A DNA stretch of 64,000 nt from Desulfovibrio desulfuricans (lineage in GTDB: Bacteria; Desulfobacterota; Desulfovibrionia; Desulfovibrionales; Desulfovibrionaceae). Below are positions 48,674 to 61,594 of this stretch, one piece after another. The translations under genes were made by a program, and so were the position numbers. The DNA is taken from assembly GCA_015062205.1 (NCBI GenBank), contig SUVB01000015.1, forward strand, positions 47,591 through 111,590. Direction: 5' to 3'. The stretch's first letter is position 1. Each line of letters opens with the position of its first letter. The notes below the pieces were generated by a model. That model did no database searches, had not been told where the DNA came from, and saw only the letters and a program-made list of their open reading frames with translations.

Positions 48674-50308
48674 TTATTCCGGCAGCAGCCGTTCCTCCAC
48701 GGTCGGGTCTACCACAACCTCGCGCGAGGGCAGGGCCCTGTCGATACGCACCGTGCCCGCCGGGGCATTGCGCAGGGGCTTGACGTGGCGCACCTCCGCA
48801 TACTGGATGCGCGCGCGAGCCGCATCCTTCTGCCAGCTCTTGACGGCGGCCAGCGCCCCGGCCTCGTCCAGCGTGCGCTCGGGCACCTGCTGCGCGCCGT
48901 GTGCCCGGCGGATGATGACGTGCGCGCCGGGGCCGTTCTCCGCATGCAGCCAGATGTCATGCCCTGCCGCCAGTTTGCGGGCCGCCAGATTACCCCTGGC
49001 GTCGCGCCCGCGCAGCAGAACGAAGCCGTCGGAACTGACGAAGAGCTGCACGTTTTTGGGCAGACCCGCAGGCAGAACGGGGGCGGCTTTGGCCTCGGCC
49101 GGGTTTTCACCCGGCAACGCGAGTCCCGCCCCCTCGCGCAGCGCCCGGCGCAGTTCGGCCAGCTCCGCCTGCAGTGCGTCGCGCCGCGCCGCGAGGTGCT
49201 CCAAGCCGCGCTGCCCGCGTTGGGCCGCATGGAACAGACGGGTCATTTCCTCACGCACGGTATGGCGCGCATCCAGCGCGATATCTCTGGCCGGGCCGTG
49301 CGCCCCCGCCTCCACATGCACCGAGGCCGCGCGCAGTTCCGGCGGCCAACGCCACAAATTTTCCTGCAGGGCACAGGCGTCGGCCTGCCCCTGCCTCATG
49401 GCCGTAAGCCGCCGTTCTTCCTCGCGCAGTTTGTCCAGCAGGCGGACAAGCCTTCGGCCGCGCCGGTTCAACGGCAAGGCCGCCGCCCGCGCCTGCTCCT
49501 GCGCCAGGCGCGCCAGCACCAGATCCTGCCCGGCCCGTTCCGCCGACGCCAGGATATCCGGGCTGTCGCATTCCTGGACGGGAACATCCCCGTCTTCCGG
49601 AGCATGCAGGCTTTCCCGCAGTTCCGGCGGCAAAGGCCAGGCCGATGCGGCCCGGATGACCGCCGGCATGACGCCCCTGTCCCGGGCCGGACCGTAGCAA
49701 AACATGTCGCCGCCGCCCGCGCGCAAATCCTCCAGCAGGGCCAGGCGTTCCGGCCCGTCCAGGCGGGACAGGCTGCGGCGCAGGGCCGGAGTGAGCACGG
49801 GCCACTGACGCCAGTGCTCCAGCGCGGCGGCCAGTTCGGACGGTTCCGGCCAGCGGGGTTCTTCCGCCTCCGGGCTTTCCTCTTCAGGCAGGAAATGCAG
49901 GGAAGGACCTTCGCGCAGGTCGAGCAGCAGCCATGTCAGGCCGGGCCTGTTTCCGACGGGAGAAGAGGCCGCCGCATCCGGCCCGCCCGCAGGACCGCCG
50001 GAGAGCAGCAGCCACAGGCGACGCGCGCACCACTGCACGACGCAGGCGGCAACCCGACGCCCCGCCGCGTACTTGCGCAACCGCATGACCGCGGAGGAGG
50101 GTGGGCGGCCCACGCTGACGCGCTGCTCCGTGCAGAAGCAGAAAGGATCCTTGCGGCCGAAACGCAGGCACAGCTGCCGCTTGCGCCCCGCGCCGTAAAA
50201 GGTCATGACCAGCGTGTCCGGTGCGGGTTCCTGCAATTTCTCCACCCGCGCCCCGGTAAGCAGGGGCGTCAGGGCATCGCAAAAACGGCGGAAGAGATGG
50301 GCATCCAT
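48674..50308 (-). CDS. rqcH: NFACT / RqcH-family ribosome quality-control protein
   Basis: The 544-residue product has the Fbp/NFACT-N domain (MDAHLFRRFCDALTPLLTGA ... RFGRKDPFCF), a long helical middle with coiled-coil-like sections (about 270-400), and a C-terminal NFACT-R (DUF814) domain with RGRDARGNLAARKLAAGHD, DIWLHAENGPGAHVIIRR and ALAAVKSWQKD. Bacterial RqcH binds stalled 50S subunits and adds alanine tails that mark the chain for degradation. The assignment rests on domain order. It is convergent to nothing and lies about 230 bases from the dksA stop on the same strand; I see no gene in that gap. Confidence 0.85.
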   Translation of the reverse strand: MDAHLFRRFCDALTPLLTGARVEKLQEPAPDTLVMTFYGAGRKRQLCLRFGRKDPFCFCTEQRVSVGRPPSSAVMRLRKYAAGRRVAACVVQWCARRLWLLLSGGPAGGPDAAASSPVGNRPGLTWLLLDLREGPSLHFLPEEESPEAEEPRWPEPSELAAALEHWRQWPVLTPALRRSLSRLDGPERLALLEDLRAGGGDMFCYGPARDRGVMPAVIRAASAWPLPPELRESLHAPEDGDVPVQECDSPDILASAERAGQDLVLARLAQEQARAAALPLNRRGRRLVRLLDKLREEERRLTAMRQGQADACALQENLWRWPPELRAASVHVEAGAHGPARDIALDARHTVREEMTRLFHAAQRGQRGLEHLAARRDALQAELAELRRALREGAGLALPGENPAEAKAAPVLPAGLPKNVQLFVSSDGFVLLRGRDARGNLAARKLAAGHDIWLHAENGPGAHVIIRRAHGAQQVPERTLDEAGALAAVKSWQKDAARARIQYAEVRHVKPLRNAPAGTVRIDRALPSREVVVDPTVEERLLPE

Positions 50309-50539
50309 GGCAGAAAAAACCCGCCGACGGCGGGGAACATTTTCAGCGCAAACAGACGAATGCCGCAGCAGCGTTTCCGCCGCGGCGGTACATGCGGTGG
50401 CGCATGCGCTGTGAGGTCAGGAAGAGGGAGCGGAGGAGGAGCGCGCGATGCGGATCGGTATGCGCCGGTTCAGCGCTTCCCGGACCGCAGTCCGGAACGT
50501 GTCGCCGCCGGCGTTTCGCCTGAAGACTGAATATGGGGG

Positions 50540-50902
50540 CTAGTCGCCCCGGAGGTGTTCGTCCTCCTCCTGCTTGGCCTTGCAGTTGATGCACAGGCGC
50601 GTCACGGGGCGGGCCTTGAGGCGCGCCACGCTGATGTCTTCGCCGCATTCCTCGCAAATGCCGTACGTGCCGTCGTCAATACGCGTGAGGGCCGCCTGGA
50701 TCTTGCGGATAAGACGGCGCTCGCGGTCGCGGATGCGCAGGGTGAAGGCCCTGTCGGACTCGGCAGTGGCGCGGTCCGCCGGATCGGCGAAAACCTCGTT
50801 GCTGTCCGTCATTTCCTCCAGTGTGCTGTCGCCCTTCTGCTTGGCCTCTTCCAGCATCTTGGTAAGAAGATTGCGAAAATATTCCAAATCCTTGTGATCC
50901 AT
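50540..50902 (-). CDS. dksA: RNA polymerase-binding transcription factor DksA
   Basis: DksA works with ppGpp in the secondary channel of RNA polymerase to control rRNA and amino-acid promoters. The 120-residue product has the coiled-coil tip signature DPADRA (D40, D43, A45; the DxxDxA motif of active DksA) and a four-cysteine zinc finger (C83, C86, C104, C107). It is somewhat shorter than the E. coli protein, typical for this lineage. A good sigma-70 promoter lies about 110 bases upstream. Confidence 0.95.
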   Translation of the reverse strand: MDHKDLEYFRNLLTKMLEEAKQKGDSTLEEMTDSNEVFADPADRATAESDRAFTLRIRDRERRLIRKIQAALTRIDDGTYGICEECGEDISVARLKARPVTRLCINCKAKQEEDEHLRGD

Positions 50903-51013
50903 AAAAACCTCCGGCGGATGCCGCTGGGGACGCTGATCAGGTGAAGCCTTTGACCCGGGCGACAGAAATGCGCCGCCCGTACTTGCGTCAACAACTCACT
51001 ACTGTAAGGGTGG

Positions 51014-51042
51014 AACATAGCTTCACACCCTTTTTTTGTAAA
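51014..51042 (-). promoter_or_regulatory. Sigma-70-type promoter of dksA
   Basis: On the minus strand TTTACA (51037-51042) and TATGTT (51014-51019) are separated by 17 bases. Transcription would start near 51007, leaving a 5' leader of about 105 bases before the dksA ATG. Confidence 0.6.
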
Positions 51043-51102
51043 GGTGGCCCCGCCCTTTTGACGTCGGGACGGAGCCTCCCGAGGGTCAGGGCCGCTTCCG
51101 CT

Positions 51103-52215
51103 TCATGAGGACGGCGCCCGGCGTGGCCCGCTTCCTGCCGCGCCGCCGTGCCGCGCGGCCTGGCGCTCCCTGGCTTCGGCGCGCAGCAGGGGCTTGATTT
51201 CTTCCCAGGCGGGTTCGCCCCACACGTCCCCGCTGCGCTGCGGCGTCACGACCATATCGCGGAAGGCCTCTCCCCGGCGCGCGCGCACCGCGACGCCGCC
51301 GCCCGCGGCCACGGCCCTGGGCGCATAGGACGCCGCGTGGGCAGCGGCCGAGGCCAGCACGTCTTCCGGCCACACGGCCCCACGGCGGGCCAGCGCAAGA
51401 GGGCCGGGCATGTCGCGCAAGCGCAGCGTCAGGTCGTCAGGCCCGGCAACGGCGGCCAGCCTTTCATTATCCGCGCTGTTGCGGCCCACGCTGAGCCAGT
51501 AGGAAGCGCCCCCCGCCTCGTGCCAGCACTGGCGGCCCAGATTGGCGAGGGCAAAATCCGCGCTTGCGGGCCGCGGCACGCGGGTCAGCACCATCCAGTA
51601 GCGACGGGCGTTCTCCCGCTCGGTCAGGCGGCAGCCGCCGCCGGGCGTGGGAATCTCTGCAAGGCCGTACTCTTGTGCCAGGGCCAGCTGTTCCGTCCGT
51701 CCCCTGCCCCAGATGCCCAGCAGGCGCGAACGGTCCACAAGGCCGCTCGTCTCCGCCGCTGTGGGCTCCAGCCGCAGAGCGCACAGGGGCCGCACCAGAA
51801 TGTCCTTCACGCCCGCCTCGCGCATGATGAGGTTCAGGGTATCGCGCCGCTGCGACATGGGGCGCTGCCCCAGCACCTCGCCCGTGGCCAGCGCCCGCGC
51901 GCCCACAGCCTCCATGTACCGGCGGGCTTCGCGCAGCTGCAGTATCTTGCAGTCCACACAGGGGTTGAGCACCTTGCCGAAACCGTGTTCCGGCCGGTCG
52001 CGCAGCAGGGCGGCGAACTGTTCGCCCACATCCATGTGCACAATGTCCAGCCCGTGCATCTTGCGCCAGCGCCCCACATCATCCGCACTGCCGAAGAAGG
52101 GGGAAACAAAATGCAGGCAGCGCACGGTCAGCCCCTGCCGCATGAGCAGCATGGCCGTAAGCAGGCTGTCGAGCCCGCCCGAAAACAGAACGATGATCTG
52201 CGGGGAGGATGTCAT
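51103..52215 (-). CDS. PP-loop ATPase, tRNA-thiolation (MnmA/ThiI)-like
   Basis: The product is 370 residues from the ATG at 52213-52215; a longer frame to 52281 is not convincing. The start is a PP-loop ATP pyrophosphatase site (LFSGGLDS, residues 10-17), and a CxxC pair (C86, C89 in NPCVDCK) follows, then [13 protein letters not shown]. This is the layout of MnmA/ThiI-like enzymes that adenylate a tRNA base and insert sulfur, and of some tRNA-modifying relatives. The C-terminal about 200 residues are variable and Arg/Ala-rich. A sulfur-transfer role is likely but not proven. It is divergent from recA. Confidence 0.72.
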   Translation of the reverse strand: MTSSPQIIVLFSGGLDSLLTAMLLMRQGLTVRCLHFVSPFFGSADDVGRWRKMHGLDIVHMDVGEQFAALLRDRPEHGFGKVLNPCVDCKILQLREARRYMEAVGARALATGEVLGQRPMSQRRDTLNLIMREAGVKDILVRPLCALRLEPTAAETSGLVDRSRLLGIWGRGRTEQLALAQEYGLAEIPTPGGGCRLTERENARRYWMVLTRVPRPASADFALANLGRQCWHEAGGASYWLSVGRNSADNERLAAVAGPDDLTLRLRDMPGPLALARRGAVWPEDVLASAAAHAASYAPRAVAAGGGVAVRARRGEAFRDMVVTPQRSGDVWGEPAWEEIKPLLRAEARERQAARHGGAAGSGPRRAPSS

Positions 52216-52281
52216 GCCGCGCTTGTACGACAGGCGCGGACGCGGCGCAAGGGGCGGACGACGGGACACGCCCCGCGCCAT

Positions 52282-52310
52282 TTGCGTTGTCTTGCCCGCT
52301 CTGGTATGCT
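52282..52310 (+). promoter_or_regulatory. Sigma-70-type promoter of recA
   Basis: TTGCGT (52282-52287) and TATGCT (52305-52310), 17 bases apart, end 36 bases before the recA ATG. I do not see a clear LexA box next to it. Confidence 0.55.
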
Positions 52311-52346
52311 GCTTCGCTCGTAGATATCTTACCGGGAGCAGACGTC

Positions 52347-53423
<1,077 letters not shown>

Positions 53424-53494
53424 AAATCCGCCGTTCCGGCCGGGCCGCCACACCGGCAACCCGACCCGCGCAGTCAGTACAACGGAGCCTGCAC

Positions 53495-56182
<2,688 letters not shown>

Positions 56183-56213
56183 TTCTCCCTCCGCCGGACA
56201 AGGACAAACTCGC

Positions 56214-57398
56214 ATGATAGGCATTTCCAAACTGTACTGCGGCCAGGTGGAACCCTCGGACGCTTTGCGCTACGGGCGCGAATCGGGCAAACTGCCCTCG
56301 CATCTGCTGCAATTCTCGCGGGACAAAAAGCCCGTGGTCGTCTGGAACATGACGCAGCGCTGCAACCTGCGCTGCGTGCACTGCTACGCCCACGCCGTGG
56401 ATGTGGACGGCACGGACGACATCAACACGCAGCAGGCCAAAGCCATGATCGACGATCTGGCCGCCTACGGCGCGCCGGTCATGCTCTTTTCCGGCGGCGA
56501 GCCGCTGGTCCGCAAGGATCTTGCGGAGTTGGCCGGGCACGCCACGGCCAGGGGCATGCGCGCGGTCATTTCCACCAACGGCACCCTCATCACCAAGGAA
56601 AGGGCGCGCGAACTCAAGACCGTGGGGCTCTCCTACGTGGGCATTTCGCTGGACGGCATGGAAGCGGTGCACGACAAGTTCCGCGCCGTGCCGGGCGCGT
56701 TCAAAAAAGCGCTGGAAGGCATCGCCAACTGTCAGGCCGAGGGCCTCAAGGTCGGCCTGCGCTTCACCATCAACAAGCGCAACGTGGCTGAGATCCCCGG
56801 CATCTTCCGCCTGCTGAAGGAGCTGGAAGTGCCCCGCGCCTGTTTCTACCATCTGGTCTACTCCGGGCGCGGCTCGGAACTCATCAAGGAAGACCTGGAC
56901 CACCAGGAAACCCGCAACGTGCTCGACCTCATCATGGACGAGACGCGCGCCCTGTTTGACGCCGGATGCCCGAAAGAAATCCTCACCGTGGACAACCACG
57001 CCGACGGCCCCTATGTGTGGATGCGCCTCAAGCGGGAAGACCCCAAACGCGCCGAGGAAGTTTTCGAGCTTTTGCAGTACAACGAGGGCAACAACTCCGG
57101 GCGCGGCATCGGCTGCATTTCCTGGGACGGCAAGGTACACGCCGACCAGTTCTGGCGGCAGCACGTCTTCGGCAATGTGCTGGAGCGCCCCTTCTCGGAA
57201 ATTTGGGATGACCCGGCCATCGAGCTGCTGCACAAACTCAAGGACAAGAAGCGGCATGTCGGCGGCCGCTGCGCCAGGTGTCGCTATCTCAACATCTGCG
57301 GCGGCAACTTCCGCGCCCGCGCCGAGGCCTACTACGGCGACGCATGGGCGCAGGATCCGGCCTGTTATCTGACCGACGAGGAAATCGGGCTCAACTAG
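56214..57398 (+). CDS. ahbC: 12,18-didecarboxysiroheme deacetylase AhbC (radical SAM)
   Basis: AhbC removes the two acetate side chains of 12,18-didecarboxysiroheme to give Fe-coproporphyrin III, in the siroheme-dependent heme pathway. The 394-residue product has the radical SAM motif in [13 protein letters not shown] (C50, C54, C57), the glycine-rich SAM motif [12 protein letters not shown], and a C-terminal SPASM-like cysteine set ([14 protein letters not shown], then [16 protein letters not shown]). It is immediately followed by hemB, ahbD and a siroheme decarboxylase subunit, which makes the assignment strong. Confidence 0.93.
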   Translation: MIGISKLYCGQVEPSDALRYGRESGKLPSHLLQFSRDKKPVVVWNMTQRCNLRCVHCYAHAVDVDGTDDINTQQAKAMIDDLAAYGAPVMLFSGGEPLVRKDLAELAGHATARGMRAVISTNGTLITKERARELKTVGLSYVGISLDGMEAVHDKFRAVPGAFKKALEGIANCQAEGLKVGLRFTINKRNVAEIPGIFRLLKELEVPRACFYHLVYSGRGSELIKEDLDHQETRNVLDLIMDETRALFDAGCPKEILTVDNHADGPYVWMRLKREDPKRAEEVFELLQYNEGNNSGRGIGCISWDGKVHADQFWRQHVFGNVLERPFSEIWDDPAIELLHKLKDKKRHVGGRCARCRYLNICGGNFRARAEAYYGDAWAQDPACYLTDEEIGLN

Positions 57399-57529
57399 AC
57401 GCTATTGTGCGGGCTGCGCCCGCGCCGCCGCGGCGACGCCCCGAACCCCGTCGGGGATGTGCCCCTTCCCCGACGCCCATACTGACGCAAAAGCGCCCGC
57501 AGCGGCGTTTCTGCGCATGGAGAGCATGC

Positions 57530-58513
57530 ATGAAAAATTTTCACCGCGGCCGCCGTCTGCGCGCCACCCCCGAACTGCGTTCCCTGGTGCGGGAAACCGC
57601 CCCACTGCTGCGTGAAGACCTGATCATGCCCTACTTTGTGGTGGAGGGCGACCCCGCCCTGCACAAGGAAATCCCCTCCATGCCGGGGCAGTGCCAGCTC
57701 GGCCTGGACGCCCTTGCCGAACGGCTGGCCGCTGCCGTGGACATGGGGCTGCAGAGTTGCATTCTGTTCGGTATCCCGGCGGCCAAGGACGAGCAGGCCT
57801 CCGGGGCGTGGGCCGAAGACGGCATTGTGCAGAAGGCCGTCAGAAAGCTGAAACGCCGCTGGCCGGAACTCGTAATCATCACTGACGTCTGTCTGTGCGA
57901 ATACATGAGCCACGGGCACTGCGGCATCCTCACGCCCGAAGGCCGCGTGCTCAACGACGAAACCCTGCCCCTGCTGGCCAGAACCGCTGTCAGCCAGGCG
58001 CAGGCCGGAGCCGACATGGTGGCCCCCTCGGACATGATGGACGGCCGCGTGGCCGCCATCCGCGAGGCGCTGGACGCGGCGGGCCTCACGCAGACGCCCG
58101 TCATGTCCTACGCGGTCAAGTACGCCTCGGCCTTTTACGGGCCCTTCCGCGACGCGGCGGAGAGCGCCCCGGCCTGCGGCGACCGCAAGAGCTATCAGAT
58201 GGACCCCGGCAACGCCCGCGAGGCGCTCAGCGAGGCCCTGGCCGATCTGGACGAGGGCGCGGACGCCCTCATCGTCAAGCCCGCCGGACCGTACAGCGAC
58301 ATTTTGCGCACGGTGCGCGAGCATGTGCACGTTCCCCTGTGCGCCTATCAGGTCAGCGGCGAATATGCCATGATCCGCGCGGCCGGACTCAACGGCTGGA
58401 TCGACGAGCGCGCCGTCATGCTGGAGAGCCTGCTGGGCCTCAAGCGCGCGGGCGCGGACATGATCATCACCTATTTCGCCGAAACGCTGTTGCGCGAAGG
58501 TCTGGTGCGCTGA
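57530..58513 (+). CDS. hemB: Porphobilinogen synthase (delta-aminolevulinate dehydratase)
   Basis: HemB joins two 5-aminolevulinate molecules into porphobilinogen. The 327-residue product has the active-site lysines K197 ([15 protein letters not shown]) and K250 (LIVKPAGPY), and the zinc-binding three-cysteine cluster in [14 protein letters not shown], so it is a zinc-dependent type. The ATG at 57530 follows GGAG at 57519-57522. It lies between ahbC and ahbD and overlaps the ahbD start by 1 base. Confidence 0.97.
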   Translation: MKNFHRGRRLRATPELRSLVRETAPLLREDLIMPYFVVEGDPALHKEIPSMPGQCQLGLDALAERLAAAVDMGLQSCILFGIPAAKDEQASGAWAEDGIVQKAVRKLKRRWPELVIITDVCLCEYMSHGHCGILTPEGRVLNDETLPLLARTAVSQAQAGADMVAPSDMMDGRVAAIREALDAAGLTQTPVMSYAVKYASAFYGPFRDAAESAPACGDRKSYQMDPGNAREALSEALADLDEGADALIVKPAGPYSDILRTVREHVHVPLCAYQVSGEYAMIRAAGLNGWIDERAVMLESLLGLKRAGADMIITYFAETLLREGLVR

Positions 58514-59700
58514 TGAACGGGCACGGAAGCGACCACGGCGGGCACCCGGGCGGCACAGGGCATGCCGACCATCCCGGCATGGGCGGACAGCCCGGCGGCA
58601 TGGCTGCGCCTGTCCGCACGCTGAAAGACGGCAGCCCGGCCTGCCGACTCATCGCCTGGGAGGTGACGCGCTCCTGCAACCTGGCCTGCAAGCACTGCCG
58701 CGCCGAGGCCCACCCCGAGCCCTACCCCGGCGAGCTCTCCACAGAGGAGGCCCGCGCCCTCATCGACACCTTCCCACAGGTGGGCAGCCCCATCATCATC
58801 TTTACGGGCGGCGACCCCATGATGCGGGCCGATGTGTACGAGCTGGTGGCCTACGCCCACGCCAAGGGGCTCATCTGCGCCTTTTCGCCCAACGGCACGC
58901 TGATCACGCCGGAGACGGCGCGGAAGATTCGCGAAGCCGGGGTCAACCGCTGCTCCATCTCCATTGACGGCCCGGACGCGGCGAGCCACGACAGCTTCCG
59001 GGGCGTGCCCGGCGCGTTTGACGCCTCGCTGCGCGGCATCGGCTGCCTGAAAGACGCGGGCGTGCCCTTTCAGATCAACACCACGGTCACGCGCAACAAT
59101 CTCGGCAGTTTCAGGAGGATTTTCGAGCTGTGCGAGCGTCTGGGCGCGGCGGCCTGGCACATCTTTCTGCTCGTGCCCATGGGCCGCGCCGCCGGTCTGG
59201 CCGACCAGGTCATCTCGGCAGGGGAATACGAGGAAGTGCTGCACTGGCTCTACGATTTCCGCAAGAGCACGCGCATGCACCTCAAGGCCACCTGCGCGCC
59301 GCACTACTACCGCATCATGCGCCAGCGCGCGCGTGAAGAGGGCCTTCCCGTCACGCCGGACAACTTCGGCATGGACGCGCTCACGCGCGGCTGCCTGGGC
59401 GGCACGGGCTTCTGCTTCATCAGCCATGTGGGGCAGGTGCAACCCTGCGGCTATCTGGAACTCAACTGCGGCAATGTGCGTGAAACGCCCTTTCCCCAAA
59501 TCTGGCGCGAGAGCGAGTATTTCAGGCAGTTCCGCACCCAGTCCTGCTACAAGGGCAAATGCGGCGTGTGCGAATACCACAAGGTCTGCGGCGGCTGCCG
59601 CGCCCGCGCCTACAGCATGCACGGCGACCACATGGGCGAGGAACCGCTGTGCTCCCATATTCCGGGCAAACTGCGCCGCGCACAGGGAGAACAGCCATGA
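58513..59700 (+). CDS. ahbD: Heme synthase AhbD (radical SAM)
   Basis: AhbD decarboxylates two propionates of Fe-coproporphyrin III to the vinyl groups of heme b. The 395-residue product has the radical SAM motif in TRSCNLACKHCRA (C55, C59, C62), FTGGDPMMR, and a C-terminal auxiliary-cluster region (RGCLGGTGFCFISHVGQVQP, then GKCGVCEYHKVCGGCRARAY). The first about 30 residues are unusual, rich in His and Gly ([20 protein letters not shown]), and may bind metal. The start overlaps the hemB stop by 1 base (TGATG) and its end overlaps the next gene by 4 bases, so translation is coupled. Confidence 0.93.
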   Translation: MNGHGSDHGGHPGGTGHADHPGMGGQPGGMAAPVRTLKDGSPACRLIAWEVTRSCNLACKHCRAEAHPEPYPGELSTEEARALIDTFPQVGSPIIIFTGGDPMMRADVYELVAYAHAKGLICAFSPNGTLITPETARKIREAGVNRCSISIDGPDAASHDSFRGVPGAFDASLRGIGCLKDAGVPFQINTTVTRNNLGSFRRIFELCERLGAAAWHIFLLVPMGRAAGLADQVISAGEYEEVLHWLYDFRKSTRMHLKATCAPHYYRIMRQRAREEGLPVTPDNFGMDALTRGCLGGTGFCFISHVGQVQPCGYLELNCGNVRETPFPQIWRESEYFRQFRTQSCYKGKCGVCEYHKVCGGCRARAYSMHGDHMGEEPLCSHIPGKLRRAQGEQP

Positions 59701-60218
59701 ACGGCATACGGCCCGGCGACGCAAAGGGCACGGCAGCGCCTTCACCGGCCGCGTCTGCAGATGCCGCCCTCGACAGCCTGGACAGGAAACTGCTGGACAT
59801 CATCCAGACCGGCTTTCCCCTCGTGCCGCGTCCCTATGCAGTTCTGGGCGAACAGCTGGGCATCCCCGAAGAGGAAGCTCTCGCGCGCGTGCGCGACCTC
59901 AAGGCGCGCCGCGTCATACGCCGCCTGGGGGCCAACTTCCAGTCGGCCAAGCTGGGTTTTGTCTCCACGCTCTGCGCGGCCAAGGTACCGGAAGACCGGC
60001 TGGACGCCTTTGTGGAGCGGGTCAACGCCTGCCCCGGCGTGACGCACAACTATCTGCGCGAACACGCCTACAACATCTGGTTCACGCTCATCAGCCCCTC
60101 CCGTGAGGAGGCCCGGGACACGCTGAACGCCATCACGGCGGATACGGGCATCGCCATCCTCAACCTTCCGGCCACGCGCCTGTTCAAGATCCGTGTGGAC
60201 TTCCGCATGGAAGAATAG
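59697..60218 (+). CDS. Siroheme decarboxylase subunit (AhbA/AhbB family, probably AhbB)
   Basis: The 173-residue product belongs to the Lrp/AsnC-like AhbA/AhbB family, which together decarboxylate siroheme to 12,18-didecarboxysiroheme. Visible features are a winged-helix-like start (LDRKLLDIIQTGFPLVPRPY), RRVIRRLGANFQSAKLGFVS, GVTHNYLREHAYNIWFTLIS, and the end ILNLPATRLFKIRVDF. The histidines in VTHNYLREH are in the active region in studied homologues. It overlaps ahbD by 4 bases. Its position after ahbD suggests AhbB, but sequence alone does not let me separate the two subunits, and its partner is not in this window. Confidence 0.87.
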   Translation: MNGIRPGDAKGTAAPSPAASADAALDSLDRKLLDIIQTGFPLVPRPYAVLGEQLGIPEEEALARVRDLKARRVIRRLGANFQSAKLGFVSTLCAAKVPEDRLDAFVERVNACPGVTHNYLREHAYNIWFTLISPSREEARDTLNAITADTGIAILNLPATRLFKIRVDFRMEE

Positions 60219-60260
60219 TCTCCAGGGCCGCCGGCCCTGCAAAAAGCGGCAGCGCCGCGC

Positions 60261-60289
60261 TTGCCATGCACGGCCTTCTCGCGTACAAA
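60261..60289 (+). promoter_or_regulatory. Candidate sigma-70 promoter of the D,D-carboxypeptidase gene
   Basis: TTGCCA (60261-60266) and TACAAA (60284-60289) with a 17-base spacer, 122 bases before the ATG at 60412. Confidence 0.45.
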
Positions 60290-60411
60290 ATGGGGCAGCC
60301 GCAATTTTCTAGGGATTTTTTAGAATCTTTTTCAACCGCGTTGCACGCACGCAGCGGCACAAAAACGCTGCCGCGGCGTTTTCGGGCCCATGCCCGCCAT
60401 GAGGACTGTGC

Positions 60412-61521
60412 ATGCCAAACACCCGCCATTCTGCGGCGTTCATCCTGTTGGCAGCGCTCTGTTTCGCCGCCTTCGCGCCCGGCGTCTGCCGCGCTGCGCC
60501 CGCTGTGCCGCCCGAAGGCGCTCTGGGCGTCTGTTCCGCCATTCTCTTTGACCTTGACAACGAAGCCATCCTCTTTGAGCAGAACGCCGACCAGCTCATC
60601 CCCCCCGCCTCCCTGACCAAGGTCATGTCCATGTTTCTGGCCATGGACCAGTTGCGCACCGGTCTGCTCAGCCTGCAATCCTCCACCGCCGTGAGCCGCG
60701 AGGCCGCCAGAACCGGCGGTTCGCGCATGGGCCTGCGCGAACGCGAAAGGGTCACGCTGGAGCAGCTGCTCACGGGCATGGCCGTCTCGTCGGGCAATGA
60801 CGCCAGCGTGGCCGTGGCCGAGCTGGTGGGCGGTTCCGTGCCCGCCTTTGTGAACATGATGAATGCCAAGGCCCGCATTCTGGGCATGCGCGGCACGTAT
60901 TTTCTCAATCCCCACGGCCTGCCCGCCGCCGGGCAGCGCACCACCGCGCGCGACATGCTGACCCTGGCGCGTGCCTACCTGCGCGCCCACCCCAACGCCC
61001 TGCGCTACCACAATACCCATGTGCTGAACCACCACGGGCGGCTGACCTGGAACAAGAACCCGCTGCTGGGGCAGTACCCCGGCGCGGACGGCCTGAAAAC
61101 GGGCTGGGTGCGGGCTTCCGGCTACAATCTCATCTTTACGGCGGGCAGGGGAAAAAAGCGCCTGCTGGCGGTCATCCTGGGCGCGCCCGACTCGGAAATG
61201 CGCAGCGTTGAGGCGTTCCGCCTGCTGGACGCGGGCTTTCAGGTCTGCGAGGGCGCGGCCCCCTCTGTGAACAGCGCGCTGGATGCCCTGCCGCGTGAAA
61301 ACTACCACCCCGACATCCACCTGACCGCCCGCGAAGCCCGCAGCATGTACGCCGGGTACGGCGGCGACCGCAAGGTCAGCCGCGCCAAGGGCAAACACCG
61401 CCACAAGCCGCAGCTCAAGCAGAAGAACAGAGGAAAAAAGAAAGGCAACGCCCGGGCGTCACGCGGGCAGCGCGACAACTCGGGTCAGGCGTTGCGCCGT
61501 GCCCCGCGCAACGCGGGCTGA
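60412..61521 (+). CDS. D-alanyl-D-alanine carboxypeptidase (PBP5/6 type, S11)
   Basis: The 369-residue product is a periplasmic penicillin-binding protein that trims the terminal D-Ala of peptidoglycan pentapeptides. It has a signal peptide (AAFILLAALCFAAFAPGVCR) and the three active-site motifs SLTK (S67-K70), SGN (127-129) and KTG (229-231). After the catalytic domain it lacks the usual beta-rich domain and amphipathic anchor. Instead it ends in about 60 very basic, Lys/Arg-rich residues (RAKGKHRHKPQLKQKNRGKK) that could bind the wall or membrane electrostatically. The ATG follows GAGGAC. Confidence 0.92.
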   Translation: MPNTRHSAAFILLAALCFAAFAPGVCRAAPAVPPEGALGVCSAILFDLDNEAILFEQNADQLIPPASLTKVMSMFLAMDQLRTGLLSLQSSTAVSREAARTGGSRMGLRERERVTLEQLLTGMAVSSGNDASVAVAELVGGSVPAFVNMMNAKARILGMRGTYFLNPHGLPAAGQRTTARDMLTLARAYLRAHPNALRYHNTHVLNHHGRLTWNKNPLLGQYPGADGLKTGWVRASGYNLIFTAGRGKKRLLAVILGAPDSEMRSVEAFRLLDAGFQVCEGAAPSVNSALDALPRENYHPDIHLTAREARSMYAGYGGDRKVSRAKGKHRHKPQLKQKNRGKKKGNARASRGQRDNSGQALRRAPRNAG

Positions 61522-61594
61522 GTTGCCGCCGCGCCATGACTGCAGTCGCCGCCTGGCGCCCATCGGCGTTCTGCCTTGCTGGAAGGAGGCGGCG

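Noticed and set aside
48665..50530. Open frame of 621 codons on the plus strand
   Set aside because: Antisense to the RqcH-family gene; composition (Gln, Pro, Arg, His) is typical of shadows.
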